Below the pieces are notes generated by a model. That model ran no database searches, had not been told where the DNA came from, and saw only the letters and a program-made list of their open reading frames with translations. From Nonomuraea dietziae (GTDB lineage Bacteria > Actinomycetota > Actinomycetes > Streptosporangiales > Streptosporangiaceae): DNA of 64,000 nucleotides. Location: contig NZ_JACIBV010000001.1 in assembly GCF_014195505.1 (NCBI RefSeq), positions 2,480,001 to 2,544,000 of the forward strand, read 5' to 3'. Made by a program: the position numbers and the translations under genes. Below are positions 24,784 through 33,127 of the stretch, piece by piece (the first letter of the stretch is position 1; every line of letters starts with the position of its first letter).

Positions 24784-27134
24784 CCACCGGATCTTAGGTG
24801 GAACAGCTCCGAGGGTGAGATCGGCATCCTGTCGATCGGCAGCCCCTCGGCGTCCTCGACGGCGCCGGCGATCACCGCGGCCACCGGGATCACCCCCGCC
24901 TCCCCCGCCCCCTTGATGCCGAGCGGGTTCAGCGGGGAGGGCGTCTCCAGGTGGTCGGTCTCGATGCGCGGGATCTCCGTGGCGTAGGGCATGAGGAAGT
25001 CCATGAACGAGGCGTTCAGCAGCTGCCCGTGGGAGTCGTAGGCCATCCGCTCGTACAGCGCGCCGCCCACGCCCTGCGCCACGCCGCCGTGGATCTGCCC
25101 CTCGACGATCATGGGGTTGATCAGCCTGCCGCAGTCGTGCACGACCGCGTAACGCAGGATGCGGATCTCTGCGGTGTCGGGATCGGTCTCGACGATCGCC
25201 GCGTGCATGCCCGCCGCGAAGGTGGAGCGCAGGGGCGAGTAGTAGTCGCGCCCCTCGAGGCCGGGCTCCTCCCCCTCCGCGACGGGCGGCCTGTCGAAGG
25301 AGGCGCCGCCGGCGAACTGCCCCGCGCGCGCGGTCTCGGCGTCGAAGGAGTAGCGCAGCGGGTTCGACAGCACCGCGACCGTGGACAGCGGAATCGAGGC
25401 GCCCGGCGCGCCGGCGACGTGCACGAGACCGTCGCTGATCTCCAGGTCGGCCGGGTCGGCCTCGAGCGCCTCCGCGGCGATCCTCAGCGCCTTCTCCCGC
25501 ACCTTCCTGCAGGCCAGGGCGATGGCGTTGCCGCTGACGACGGCCGCCCTCGAGGCGAACGTGCCCACGGCGTAGCCGAACCTGCGGGTGTCGCCCGTCA
25601 CGACGGAGATCCGCTCGATCGGCACGCCCAGCTCGGTGGCCGCGATCTGCGCGAACACCGTCTCGTGACCCTGGCCCTGCGAGGTGAGGCCCGTGGACAC
25701 GTGCACCCGCCCGTCTGAGGTGACCTGCACGTGTCCGCCCTCGTACGGCCCCACCCCTGTGCCCTCGACGTAGCAGCCGATGCCGATGCCGAGACCCTTT
25801 CTCGGCACGAAGGAGTCCCAGCCGATCAGCTCCTTCAGCTTGGCCAGCATCGCCGGGTAGTCGCCGCTGTCGTAGATGAGAGGACGGCCGTCCTGGAAGA
25901 TCATGCCCTGGTCGTAGGGGAACTCCGACGGCTGGATGAAGTTGGCCGCTCTCACCTCGGTGCGGTCCTTGCCAAGATGGGCCGCGATCTTGTCCATCGT
26001 CCTTTCCATGCAGAAGACGCCCTGCGGGCGCCCCGCCCCCCTGTACGGCGTGACCTGCACGGTGTTGGTGTAGATCGAGGAGAACTCGACCCGGTAGGAG
26101 CCGATCTTGTAAGGGCCGAGCAGCTGCGTCGAGGTGATGATCGGCACGATGATCCCGTACGGCGTGTACGCGCCGTGGTCGTGCAGGATCGTCACCTCGA
26201 GGCCGAGCACGTGACCGTCGTCGTCGAAGCCGACCCGCACGAACTGCACCTGGCCCCGCTCGTGGGCCGAGGAGATGAAGTGCTCGCGCCTGTCCTCCGT
26301 CCACTTCAGCTCGCGGTCGAGCAGCATGGCCGCCCACGGCACCAGGATCTCCTCCGGCCACGGGTGCACGATCTTGACCCCGAACCCGCCGCCGACGTCG
26401 GGCGCGATCACCTCGACGTGCGGCAGGGGCAGGCCGAGCTTGGCGGCGATCGCCATCCTGACGCTGGTGGAGGTCTGGGTGGAGGAGTGGACGCGCAGGT
26501 CGGTGCCGTCCCAGCGGGCGTGCACACCGCGCCCCTCCAGCGGCGAGCTCGCGCTGCGCTCGATGTCGAGCCTGAAGGCGAGCGTGTGCGGCGCGCTCTC
26601 GATGACCTCGCGGGCGCTCTGCCCCGACCTGGAGGGGACCTCCTGCACCAGGCGCGCGCCCACGTTGCCCGGCACGTCCTCGTGCACCAGCGCCGCGCTG
26701 TGGACCGCCTCCTCGATGCCGACGACCGGCTTGAGCAGCTCGTAGTCGACGCGGATCAGCGCGCAGGCGTCCTCGGCGAGGTAGCGGTCCTCGGCGACCA
26801 CCATGACGACGGGCTCGCCGACGTGCCTGACGACCTCCCTGGCAAGCGGGTAGGCGGTGCGGCCGTGGGTGAGCGCGGGGTGCGGGATGAGCAGCGGCAG
26901 CGGCTCGGCCACGAGCCCCGGCAGGTCCTCCCAGGTGTAGACGGCGACCAGGCCCTCCACGTCGAGGGCGGCCGAGACGTCGATGTCGAGGATGCGGGCG
27001 TGCGCGTGCGGGGAGCGGACGAAGGCGACGGCCAGCGCGTCGGGGCCCAGGTCGTCGAGGAAGCGGCCCTGCCCGGTGAGCAGGCGAGGGTCCTCCTTGC
27101 GCTGGACGCGCTCGCCGAACAGCCGCGTCGTCAT
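24780..27134 (-). CDS. Xanthine-dehydrogenase-family molybdopterin-binding subunit
   Basis: 784 residues, the large subunit of a three-subunit molybdenum hydroxylase. It shows VGGGFGVK in the substrate channel, the PYRGAGRPQ motif, QGHETVFAQI and the active-site Glu in GAGEAGVIP. The YRGAGR form belongs to the broad xanthine dehydrogenase/form-II CoxL group and not to form-I CO dehydrogenase, which has a Cys-containing loop. Hydroxylation of a purine or other N-heterocycle is expected in the cytoplasm. The ATG at 27134 overlaps the stop of the 2Fe-2S subunit gene by 4 bp. Context with nucleobase permeases favours xanthine or hypoxanthine. Confidence 0.9.
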   Translation of the reverse strand: MTTRLFGERVQRKEDPRLLTGQGRFLDDLGPDALAVAFVRSPHAHARILDIDVSAALDVEGLVAVYTWEDLPGLVAEPLPLLIPHPALTHGRTAYPLAREVVRHVGEPVVMVVAEDRYLAEDACALIRVDYELLKPVVGIEEAVHSAALVHEDVPGNVGARLVQEVPSRSGQSAREVIESAPHTLAFRLDIERSASSPLEGRGVHARWDGTDLRVHSSTQTSTSVRMAIAAKLGLPLPHVEVIAPDVGGGFGVKIVHPWPEEILVPWAAMLLDRELKWTEDRREHFISSAHERGQVQFVRVGFDDDGHVLGLEVTILHDHGAYTPYGIIVPIITSTQLLGPYKIGSYRVEFSSIYTNTVQVTPYRGAGRPQGVFCMERTMDKIAAHLGKDRTEVRAANFIQPSEFPYDQGMIFQDGRPLIYDSGDYPAMLAKLKELIGWDSFVPRKGLGIGIGCYVEGTGVGPYEGGHVQVTSDGRVHVSTGLTSQGQGHETVFAQIAATELGVPIERISVVTGDTRRFGYAVGTFASRAAVVSGNAIALACRKVREKALRIAAEALEADPADLEISDGLVHVAGAPGASIPLSTVAVLSNPLRYSFDAETARAGQFAGGASFDRPPVAEGEEPGLEGRDYYSPLRSTFAAGMHAAIVETDPDTAEIRILRYAVVHDCGRLINPMIVEGQIHGGVAQGVGGALYERMAYDSHGQLLNASFMDFLMPYATEIPRIETDHLETPSPLNPLGIKGAGEAGVIPVAAVIAGAVEDAEGLPIDRMPISPSELFHLRSGG

Positions 27135-27613
27135 CGCCCCTCCTCCTCGGCCATCAGCTCGGCGGCCCTGTGGACCGACTTGACGATGTTCTGGTAGCCG
27201 GTGCACCTGCACAGGTTGCCGGAGATCCCCTCGAGGACCTCCTCGTCGGTCGGCGTCGGGTTCTGTCTCAGCAGCGCCGTCGCCGTGCACAGGAAGCCCG
27301 GCGTGCAGAAGCCGCACTGCAGCCCGTGGCACTCGGCGAAGGCCCGCTGCACGGGCGACATGCCCTCAGGCCCGGCCAGGCCCTCCACCGTGGTGATCTG
27401 CCGGCCGTCCACGGTCACCGCGAACGTCAGGCAGGAGCGCACCGGCTCGCCGTCGAGCAGCACGGTGCAGCACCCGCAGACGCCGTGCTCGCAGCCCACG
27501 TGCGTGCCGGTCAGGCCGAGGTCGTGGCGCAGGCAGTCCGACAGCAGCCGCCTGGCCGGCACGCCGACCCTGCGCACGATGCCGTTGACCACCAGCGTGA
27601 TGTCATAGCGCAT
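27131..27613 (-). CDS. Molybdenum hydroxylase 2Fe-2S subunit
   Basis: 160 residues. The plant-type ferredoxin cluster is bound by CEHGVCGCCTVLLDG (about 41-55) and the second cluster by CGFCTPGF and CRCTGY in the helical C-terminal domain. It passes electrons from the molybdenum centre to FAD. Its start lies 11 bp inside the end of the FAD-subunit gene, and its stop overlaps the large-subunit start, so all three are coupled. Confidence 0.94.
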   Translation of the reverse strand: MRYDITLVVNGIVRRVGVPARRLLSDCLRHDLGLTGTHVGCEHGVCGCCTVLLDGEPVRSCLTFAVTVDGRQITTVEGLAGPEGMSPVQRAFAECHGLQCGFCTPGFLCTATALLRQNPTPTDEEVLEGISGNLCRCTGYQNIVKSVHRAAELMAEEEGR

Positions 27614-28466
27614 GTCTCGCCGCCTCCGTCAGTGCCCGCACGGCCAGCACCCCGACCAGGTGCCTGCGGTACTCGGCCGTCGCGTGGATGTCGGCCTCAG
27701 GTTCCGTCCGATCCTGTACGGCCCGCGCCACCGCCGCCCAGTCGACGGTCGAGGCGGGGCGCCGCTCGCACCACCCGCTCACGTCGGCCGTCAGAGGGAC
27801 GGGCCCGACCCCGACGCACACCACCCTCGCCTCGCTCACCCGCAGGTCGTCGTCCACCGTGACCACGGCGGCCACTCCTGCCAGCGCGTAGTCGCCGTGT
27901 CTCCTCGCCACCTCGACGAACGAGCTGCCCGTTCGCTCGGGCAGCCGGGGGAAATGGGCGGAGACGGCGAGCTCCCCCGGTTCGAGCGCCGACTCCAGCG
28001 GCCCGGTGAAGAACTCGCCCGCGGGCACGTCGCGGACGCCGCCCGCGCGGGCCAGCCGTACCGACCCTCCTAGCAGCGCCAGCACGGCCGGGAGTTCGGC
28101 GGCGGGGTCGGCGTGCACCAGGCTGCCGACGACGGTGCCGCGGTTGCGGATCACCGGGTGCGCCACGAGCCTGAGCGCCTGGCGCAGCAGCGGCTGGACC
28201 GCGGCGATCCCCTCCGAGCGCTCCACCTGGGAGTGCCTGGCCAGCGCGCCGATCCGCACGCCGTCGGGGGTGACCTCGAAAGGTTCGAGCGAGGCGATCC
28301 TGTTGATGTCGACCAGCCGCTCGGGGGCGGCCAGGCGCATGTTGAGCAGCGGGATCAGGCTCTGACCTCCGGCCAGCACCTTGCCGTGCTCCCCCGCCTC
28401 GGCGAGCACGTCGAGGGCCTCGCCGAGGTCGCGGGGGGCGTAGTAGTCGAACGGAGCGGGTTTCAA
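27603..28466 (-). CDS. Molybdenum hydroxylase FAD-binding subunit
   Basis: 287 residues of the CoxM/XdhB type. FAD motifs are AGGQSLIPLLNMRLAAP (about 32-48) and the TVVGSLVHADPAAELPA loop (family TxGGxxAxxDPxxD, here with VGSLVHADP). It transfers electrons to NAD or another acceptor. The start overlaps the upstream permease stop by 4 bp. The order permease, FAD, 2Fe-2S, Mo subunit, LRR makes a five-gene transcription unit. Confidence 0.93.
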   Translation of the reverse strand: MKPAPFDYYAPRDLGEALDVLAEAGEHGKVLAGGQSLIPLLNMRLAAPERLVDINRIASLEPFEVTPDGVRIGALARHSQVERSEGIAAVQPLLRQALRLVAHPVIRNRGTVVGSLVHADPAAELPAVLALLGGSVRLARAGGVRDVPAGEFFTGPLESALEPGELAVSAHFPRLPERTGSSFVEVARRHGDYALAGVAAVVTVDDDLRVSEARVVCVGVGPVPLTADVSGWCERRPASTVDWAAVARAVQDRTEPEADIHATAEYRRHLVGVLAVRALTEAARHAL

Positions 28467-29815
28467 CCGGTGCGCTCCCTCACATGCGTTCGTCCCGCGA
28501 TCGCGCGCAGCAGGTGGTAGCCGGCCACCACCACGACGGTGCCGAGCGCGATGCCGTCCAGGATGAAGTCACTGCTGATCACGTGCTTGACCGGTCCGAT
28601 CGCCAGGATGATGCCCGCGCCGATCGGGACCATGTTGACGGGGTCGGAGAAGTCCACCCTGTTCTCGATCCAGATCTTCGCGCCGAGTAGACCGATCATC
28701 CCGTAGAGGATGACCGTGACGCCGCCCAACACACCGCCGGGCGTGGCGGCCACCAGCGCGCCGAACTTCGGGCACAGGCCGAACAGGATGGCGATGATCC
28801 CCGCGATGTAGTACGCGGCCGTCGAGTAGACGCGGGTGGCGGCCATGACGCCGATGTTCTCGGCGTAGGTGGTGGTGGGCGAGCCGCCGACCGCACTGGT
28901 GATCATGGTGCCGACGCCGTCGGCGGCGACCGCGCGGCCCATGTACGGGTCGACGTCGGTGCGCGTCATCTCGCCGACCGCCTTGACGTGGCCGATGTTC
29001 TCGGCGATCAGCGCGATCACCGCGGGCAGCACCAGCAGCACGGCCGAGGTCCTGAAGTCGGGCAGGTGCATGGGTGGCAGCCCGATCCACGGCGCGTCGG
29101 CCACCGCGCCGAGGTTGACCCTCGGGTGGGTGTCGATCTTGCTGGTGGCGGCGTTGAAGGCGGTGATGTTCCCGAAGATCCTGTCCGCCACCCAGGAGAG
29201 CGCGAACCCCGCCACCAGCCCGATGAGGATGCCGATCCGGCCGGTGAAGCCCTTGAACGCCACCACCACCACGAAGGTGATCACCATCGTGACCAGCGCC
29301 ATCCACTGGTCCTGCGGCCAGTAGACGTCGGCGACCACGAAGGCGAGGCCGAAGCCGATCAGCATGACCACCGCGCCGGTCACCACCGGCGGGAAGATCT
29401 TGTGGATGATCTGCACGCCCAGCACGTGGATCGCCAGGCCCGCCAGCGCGAGCACGAGTCCCGCGACCAGGATCGCCCCTGTGACGATCGCGTCCACGCC
29501 CGCCGTGTCACCCCCGAACATCGCCCTGACCGCCAGCACCCCGCCGACGAAGGAGGCGCTGGTGCCGAGGTAGCTGGGTACCTTCCCCTTGACGATCAGC
29601 AGGAAGAGGATGGTCGCGATGCCGGACATCATGATCGCGGTGTTCGGGTCGAGACCCATGACCAGCGGGAACACGAACGTCGCGCCGAACATCGCGATCA
29701 CGTGCTGCGCGCCGAACCCCACCATGCGGGGCCAGGTCAGCCGCTCGTCGGGCCTGACGACCTCTCCGGGGGCCAGATGCTTGCCGTCTCCGTGTTTCGT
29801 CCAACCCAAAACCAT
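28463..29815 (-). CDS. NCS2 family nucleobase:cation symporter
   Basis: 450 residues with about 14 membrane helices. NCS2 signatures: PRMVGFGAQHVIAMFGATFV near the start, LIAENIGHVKAVGEMT (substrate-site Glu) and a GGSPTTTYAENIGVMAATRV loop with the conserved NIG. Members take up uracil, xanthine or uric acid. Being first in the molybdenum-hydroxylase operon suggests purine uptake. A close paralogue lies at 36175-37485. Confidence 0.92.
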   Translation of the reverse strand: MVLGWTKHGDGKHLAPGEVVRPDERLTWPRMVGFGAQHVIAMFGATFVFPLVMGLDPNTAIMMSGIATILFLLIVKGKVPSYLGTSASFVGGVLAVRAMFGGDTAGVDAIVTGAILVAGLVLALAGLAIHVLGVQIIHKIFPPVVTGAVVMLIGFGLAFVVADVYWPQDQWMALVTMVITFVVVVAFKGFTGRIGILIGLVAGFALSWVADRIFGNITAFNAATSKIDTHPRVNLGAVADAPWIGLPPMHLPDFRTSAVLLVLPAVIALIAENIGHVKAVGEMTRTDVDPYMGRAVAADGVGTMITSAVGGSPTTTYAENIGVMAATRVYSTAAYYIAGIIAILFGLCPKFGALVAATPGGVLGGVTVILYGMIGLLGAKIWIENRVDFSDPVNMVPIGAGIILAIGPVKHVISSDFILDGIALGTVVVVAGYHLLRAIAGRTHVRERTG

Positions 29816-30007
29816 GAGACCGCCTCCGCTCTGTCGCTTCGGTGGCTTCCCCGCAGGCCATTGCGGGCACAGTATGTTGGCTCGCGCGGCCGTTCACCGG
29901 CATGATCTGCCAGATTTCGCCACCTGGTACGGCGCTTCTTTCTCCCATCCTGACCACCGCCCCTCGCGGGGGAGACACCCGCCCCCGTCCCATCACGCGC
30001 GGGCGCG

Positions 30008-30850
30008 TCATTCGCCGCCGGACGACGGCCTTCCTTCGCCGCTCCGAACGGGCAGCTCGTCGAGCACGGTGTCGGCCAGCCTCCTGGCGCGCGGCTCGTA
30101 CAGGCGCGCCAGCGTGTGGAAGACGTGCTCGGCCCGGATGGCGGGCCAGTCGTCCGGCAGGTGCTCGGCCGGCAGGTGCGGATCCTGCCTGACGAGCTGC
30201 AGCCAGTCGTTGTGCAGCAGCAGCTGCCGGGCGAGGTCGTCGGGCGCGGCGGGCAGCGGGTCGCCGGTGTCCCAGCGGTCGAGGAAGGCGCGGTAGCGTC
30301 CGGCGACCTGCTCGGTGTCGAAGGCCTTCCTGACGAGGTCGGCCGCCTCCGTCGGCTTGAACGCCCTGGCCGTCAGCACGGTGACGTGGTCGCCGAGCTC
30401 GAGTGGCGCGAGGACGCCCGCGACGTCCTTGGTGCCCGGCGCGATCCACAGGCCGCTCTGCAGCAGGCCGAACCCGGCCCAGACGAGCTGCGAGCGAAGG
30501 TCGTGCCGCGTGCTGCGCCTGCTGTCGGGCAGCGAGAATCCCACCACGGTCCAGGTGCCGTCCCAGCCGTTGTTCACCGCGCCGGTCTCCCAGATCCGCC
30601 TGCGCCCGTCCTCGAGCACCTCGGCGGCGTGCTCGGTGAGCCCGAAGTACACCTTCCGGCCCTGGCGGTGCCGCTCCAGCAGGCCCCGCTTGACCATGCG
30701 GGTGAGCGTCGAGCGCACCGCCTCCTCCGACAGGCCGAGCCTGGCGAAGACGTCGATGACGCTGCCCGAGTACAGGGCGGTGTCGCGGCCCAGCACGTAG
30801 ATGCCGAGGAGGGTGAACATCAGCGACTGCGGGCGTACGGGTCCTTCCAT
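30008..30850 (-). CDS. PaaX family transcriptional regulator
   Basis: 280 residues. An N-terminal winged helix (SLMFTLLGIYVLGRDTALYSG, then EEAVRSTLTRMVKRGLLERHRQGRKVYFGLT) is followed by the PaaX central and C-terminal helical domains (NGWDGTWTVVGFSLPDSRR). PaaX-type repressors bind an aryl-CoA intermediate, classically phenylacetyl-CoA, and release the catabolic promoter. Here it is divergent from a five-gene catabolic operon with its own acyl-CoA ligase, so the inducer is probably an acyl-CoA made by that pathway. Confidence 0.9.
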   Translation of the reverse strand: MEGPVRPQSLMFTLLGIYVLGRDTALYSGSVIDVFARLGLSEEAVRSTLTRMVKRGLLERHRQGRKVYFGLTEHAAEVLEDGRRRIWETGAVNNGWDGTWTVVGFSLPDSRRSTRHDLRSQLVWAGFGLLQSGLWIAPGTKDVAGVLAPLELGDHVTVLTARAFKPTEAADLVRKAFDTEQVAGRYRAFLDRWDTGDPLPAAPDDLARQLLLHNDWLQLVRQDPHLPAEHLPDDWPAIRAEHVFHTLARLYEPRARRLADTVLDELPVRSGEGRPSSGGE

Positions 30851-30890
30851 GGCACGAGCGTAGACGGATCAGCTGATGTTGTGCAAACCA

Positions 30891-30919
30891 TTGACGGGCG
30901 TCGAAAAATCGCCTTACTT
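30891..30919 (+). promoter_or_regulatory. Promoter of the PaaX-controlled catabolic operon
   Basis: TTGACG (30891-30896) and TTACTT (30914-30919) are separated by 17 bp. The predicted start point is 30926-30927, on the GTG start codon of the first gene, so the message would be leaderless. The PaaX operator should overlap this block. Confidence 0.6.
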
Positions 30920-30926
30920 TCGAGAG

Positions 30927-31799
30927 GTGAATCTCTCCGGGAAAGTAGCCGTCGTCACGGGCGCGGGTCGTGGTCTCGGCCGCGCCTACGCCGAAGCGCT
31001 CGCCGCCGCCGGCGCGGCCGTGGTCGTCAACGACGTGGACGCCGAGACCGCCGCCGAGGTCGCCCGAGCCATCACCGGCGACGGCGGCAGGGCGGCCGTC
31101 GCCGCCGGTCCCGTCGGCGGCTCCGAGATGGCCGAGCGGCTGGTCACCACCGCGGTCAAGGAGTTCGGCCGGCTCGACGTGATGGTCGCCAACGCGGGCA
31201 TCCTGCGCGACAGGGTCCTGTGGAAGATGTCCGACGAGGACTTCGACGCGGTGATCGACGTCCACCTGCGCGGCACGTTCACCTGCGCCCGCGCGGCGGC
31301 CGTGTGCATGCGCGAGCAGGGCGACGGCGGCCGCCTGATCCTGGTCTCCTCGCCGGCCGGCCAGCGGGGCAACGTCGGCCAGACCAACTACGCCGCCGCG
31401 AAGGCGGGCATCGTCGCGATGGCGCGCACCTGGGCCATGGAGCTGGCCAGGGCGAACGTCACCGTGAACGCCGTCGTGCCGGTGGCGGCCACCGAGATGA
31501 CCAGGGCCATCCCCGCCTTCGCCGAGCTGGTGGAGCCCTACCCCGACTCCCTGCGCAAGGACGAGGGCTTCGGCACCGTGCACGACGTCGCGCCGCTCGT
31601 CGTCTTCCTGGCCTCCGACGCCTCCGCGGGGGTGACGGGACAGGCCATCGGCATCGGCGGCGACCGGCTCGCGCTGTGGTCGCACCCAAGGGAGAAGGCC
31701 GTGGCCCTCGCCGACGGCGGGTGGAGCGCCGACGCCATTGCCGCCTCCTGGGCCGAGGGCGTCGGCGCCGACCCCGAGACCTACGGCGGTCCCCGATGA
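30927..31799 (+). CDS. SDR dehydrogenase, MFE-2 hydroxyacyl-CoA dehydrogenase-like
   Basis: 290 residues. SDR motifs are TGAGRGLG (about 12-19), NAG in VANAGILRD, Ser in LVSSPAG and the catalytic NYAAAK. The longer C-terminus after GQAIGIGGD resembles (3R)-hydroxyacyl-CoA dehydrogenases of the MFE-2 type and related aryl-hydroxyacyl-CoA dehydrogenases. It is first in the PaaX operon and its stop overlaps the next ATG (ATGA). Together with the MaoC hydratase it could perform the hydration and oxidation steps on a cinnamoyl-like CoA. Start is GTG with no clear SD, consistent with leaderless translation. Confidence 0.88.
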   Translation: MNLSGKVAVVTGAGRGLGRAYAEALAAAGAAVVVNDVDAETAAEVARAITGDGGRAAVAAGPVGGSEMAERLVTTAVKEFGRLDVMVANAGILRDRVLWKMSDEDFDAVIDVHLRGTFTCARAAAVCMREQGDGGRLILVSSPAGQRGNVGQTNYAAAKAGIVAMARTWAMELARANVTVNAVVPVAATEMTRAIPAFAELVEPYPDSLRKDEGFGTVHDVAPLVVFLASDASAGVTGQAIGIGGDRLALWSHPREKAVALADGGWSADAIAASWAEGVGADPETYGGPR

Positions 31800-32659
31800 A
31801 CGTCGCCGAGCTCGTCGCGATCGACGTCCACACGCACGCCGAGGTGTCCAGGGACGGCCACGGCTCGCTCAGCCCCGAGCTGTTCGGCGCGTCGAAGGAG
31901 TACTTCAAGGGGCACGCGCGGCCGACCATTCCCGAGATGGCCGCCTACTACCGCGAGCGCGGGATGGCCGCGGTCGTGTTCACCGTGGACGCCGAGCACG
32001 CCACCGGCCACCCCCGCATCGCCAACGAGGAGGTGGCCGAGAGCTGCGCCGAGCACGCCGACACGCTCATCCCCTTCGCCAGCGTGGACCCGTGGAAGGG
32101 CAGGGCGGGCGTCCGCGAGGCGCGCAGGCTCGTTGAGGAGTACGGCGTGCGCGGCTTCAAGTTCCACCCCGCGCTCCAGGACTTCTCGCCCAACGACCCG
32201 ATGGCCTACCCCCTGTACGAGGTCATCGAGGAGCTGGGCGCGATCGCGCTGTTCCACACCGGACAGACCGGCATCGGCGCGGGAGTGCCCGGAGGCGGCG
32301 GGATCCGGCTCAAGCACGCCGACCCGATGCTGGTCGACGACGTCGCCGTCGACTTCCCCGAGCTGCGGATCATCCTGGCCCATCCGTCGTTCCCCTGGCA
32401 GGACGAGGCGCTCGCGGTGGCCACCCACAAGCCGTACGTCTACATCGACCTGTCCGGATGGTCGCCGAAGTACTTCCCTCCCCAGCTCGTGCGGTACGCG
32501 AACACGCTGCTGAAGGAGAAGGTGCTCTTCGGCTCCGACTACCCGGTGATCACCCCTGACCGCTGGCTCGCCGACTTCGACGAGCTCGAGATCAAACCGG
32601 AGGTACGACCCATGATCCTCAAGGACAACGCCGCACATCTGCTCGGACTCAAGCCATGA
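31796..32659 (+). CDS. Amidohydrolase family protein (possible beta-ketoacyl-CoA hydrolase)
   Basis: 287 residues, a TIM-barrel amidohydrolase of the ACMSD-like branch. Metal-site features: HxH in DVHTHAEVS (about 10-14), FKFHPALQDF, LFHTGQ, LAHPSFPWQDE and the late Asp in FGSDYPVI. The branch includes decarboxylases and the metal-dependent hydrolase that cleaves 4-hydroxyphenyl-beta-ketoacyl-CoA in Rhodococcus hydroxycinnamate breakdown; the operon context with ligase, hydratase and dehydrogenase fits the latter. It is coupled to both neighbours by ATGA overlaps. Confidence 0.85.
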   Translation: MNVAELVAIDVHTHAEVSRDGHGSLSPELFGASKEYFKGHARPTIPEMAAYYRERGMAAVVFTVDAEHATGHPRIANEEVAESCAEHADTLIPFASVDPWKGRAGVREARRLVEEYGVRGFKFHPALQDFSPNDPMAYPLYEVIEELGAIALFHTGQTGIGAGVPGGGGIRLKHADPMLVDDVAVDFPELRIILAHPSFPWQDEALAVATHKPYVYIDLSGWSPKYFPPQLVRYANTLLKEKVLFGSDYPVITPDRWLADFDELEIKPEVRPMILKDNAAHLLGLKP

Positions 32660-33114
32660 CCGTGACGGTGAGCGGGTTCGAGGAGATCAGGGCGCTGGAG
32701 GGAAGGGACCTCGGCCGCAGCGGCTGGCTCGAGGTCGCCCAGGACAGGGTGAACACCTTCGCCGACGCCACCGGCGACCACCAGTGGATCCACGTCGACG
32801 AGGACAGGGCGAAGGGCGGGCCGTTCGGGGGCACGATCGCCCATGGCTACCTGACGCTGTCCCTGATCATCCCGCTGTTCAACGAACTGCTCGACGTCCA
32901 GGGGGTGGCGATGGGCGTCAACTACGGGCTGGAGAAGGTCCGCTTCCCCAGTCCTGTGCGGGTGGGCTCCAAGATCCGCCTCGCGGGCACGGTCGCGTCC
33001 GTCAGCGAGGTGGCCGACGACTGCGTGCAGATGCTGCTCGACTTCGCCGTCGAGATCGACGGCTCCGCCAAGCCCGCCTGCGTGGCCAGGGCGATCTATC
33101 GCTACTACACGTGA
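32656..33114 (+). CDS. MaoC-like hot-dog dehydratase/enoyl-CoA hydratase
   Basis: 152 residues. The hydratase-2 motif FADATGDHQWIHVDEDRA holds the catalytic Asp and His, followed by GGTIAHGYLTLSL. Single hot-dog MaoC proteins hydrate enoyl-CoA esters with R specificity, which suits the MFE-2-like SDR in the same operon. The ATG overlaps the amidohydrolase stop (ATGA). Confidence 0.9.
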   Translation: MTVTVSGFEEIRALEGRDLGRSGWLEVAQDRVNTFADATGDHQWIHVDEDRAKGGPFGGTIAHGYLTLSLIIPLFNELLDVQGVAMGVNYGLEKVRFPSPVRVGSKIRLAGTVASVSEVADDCVQMLLDFAVEIDGSAKPACVARAIYRYYT

Positions 33115-33127
33115 GGACACCCCTCCC

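Noticed and set aside
24780..27134. Aerobic CO dehydrogenase large subunit (form I)
   Set aside because: The active-site loop reads PYRGAGRPQ, the xanthine dehydrogenase/form-II type, and the nucleobase permease context supports a purine substrate.
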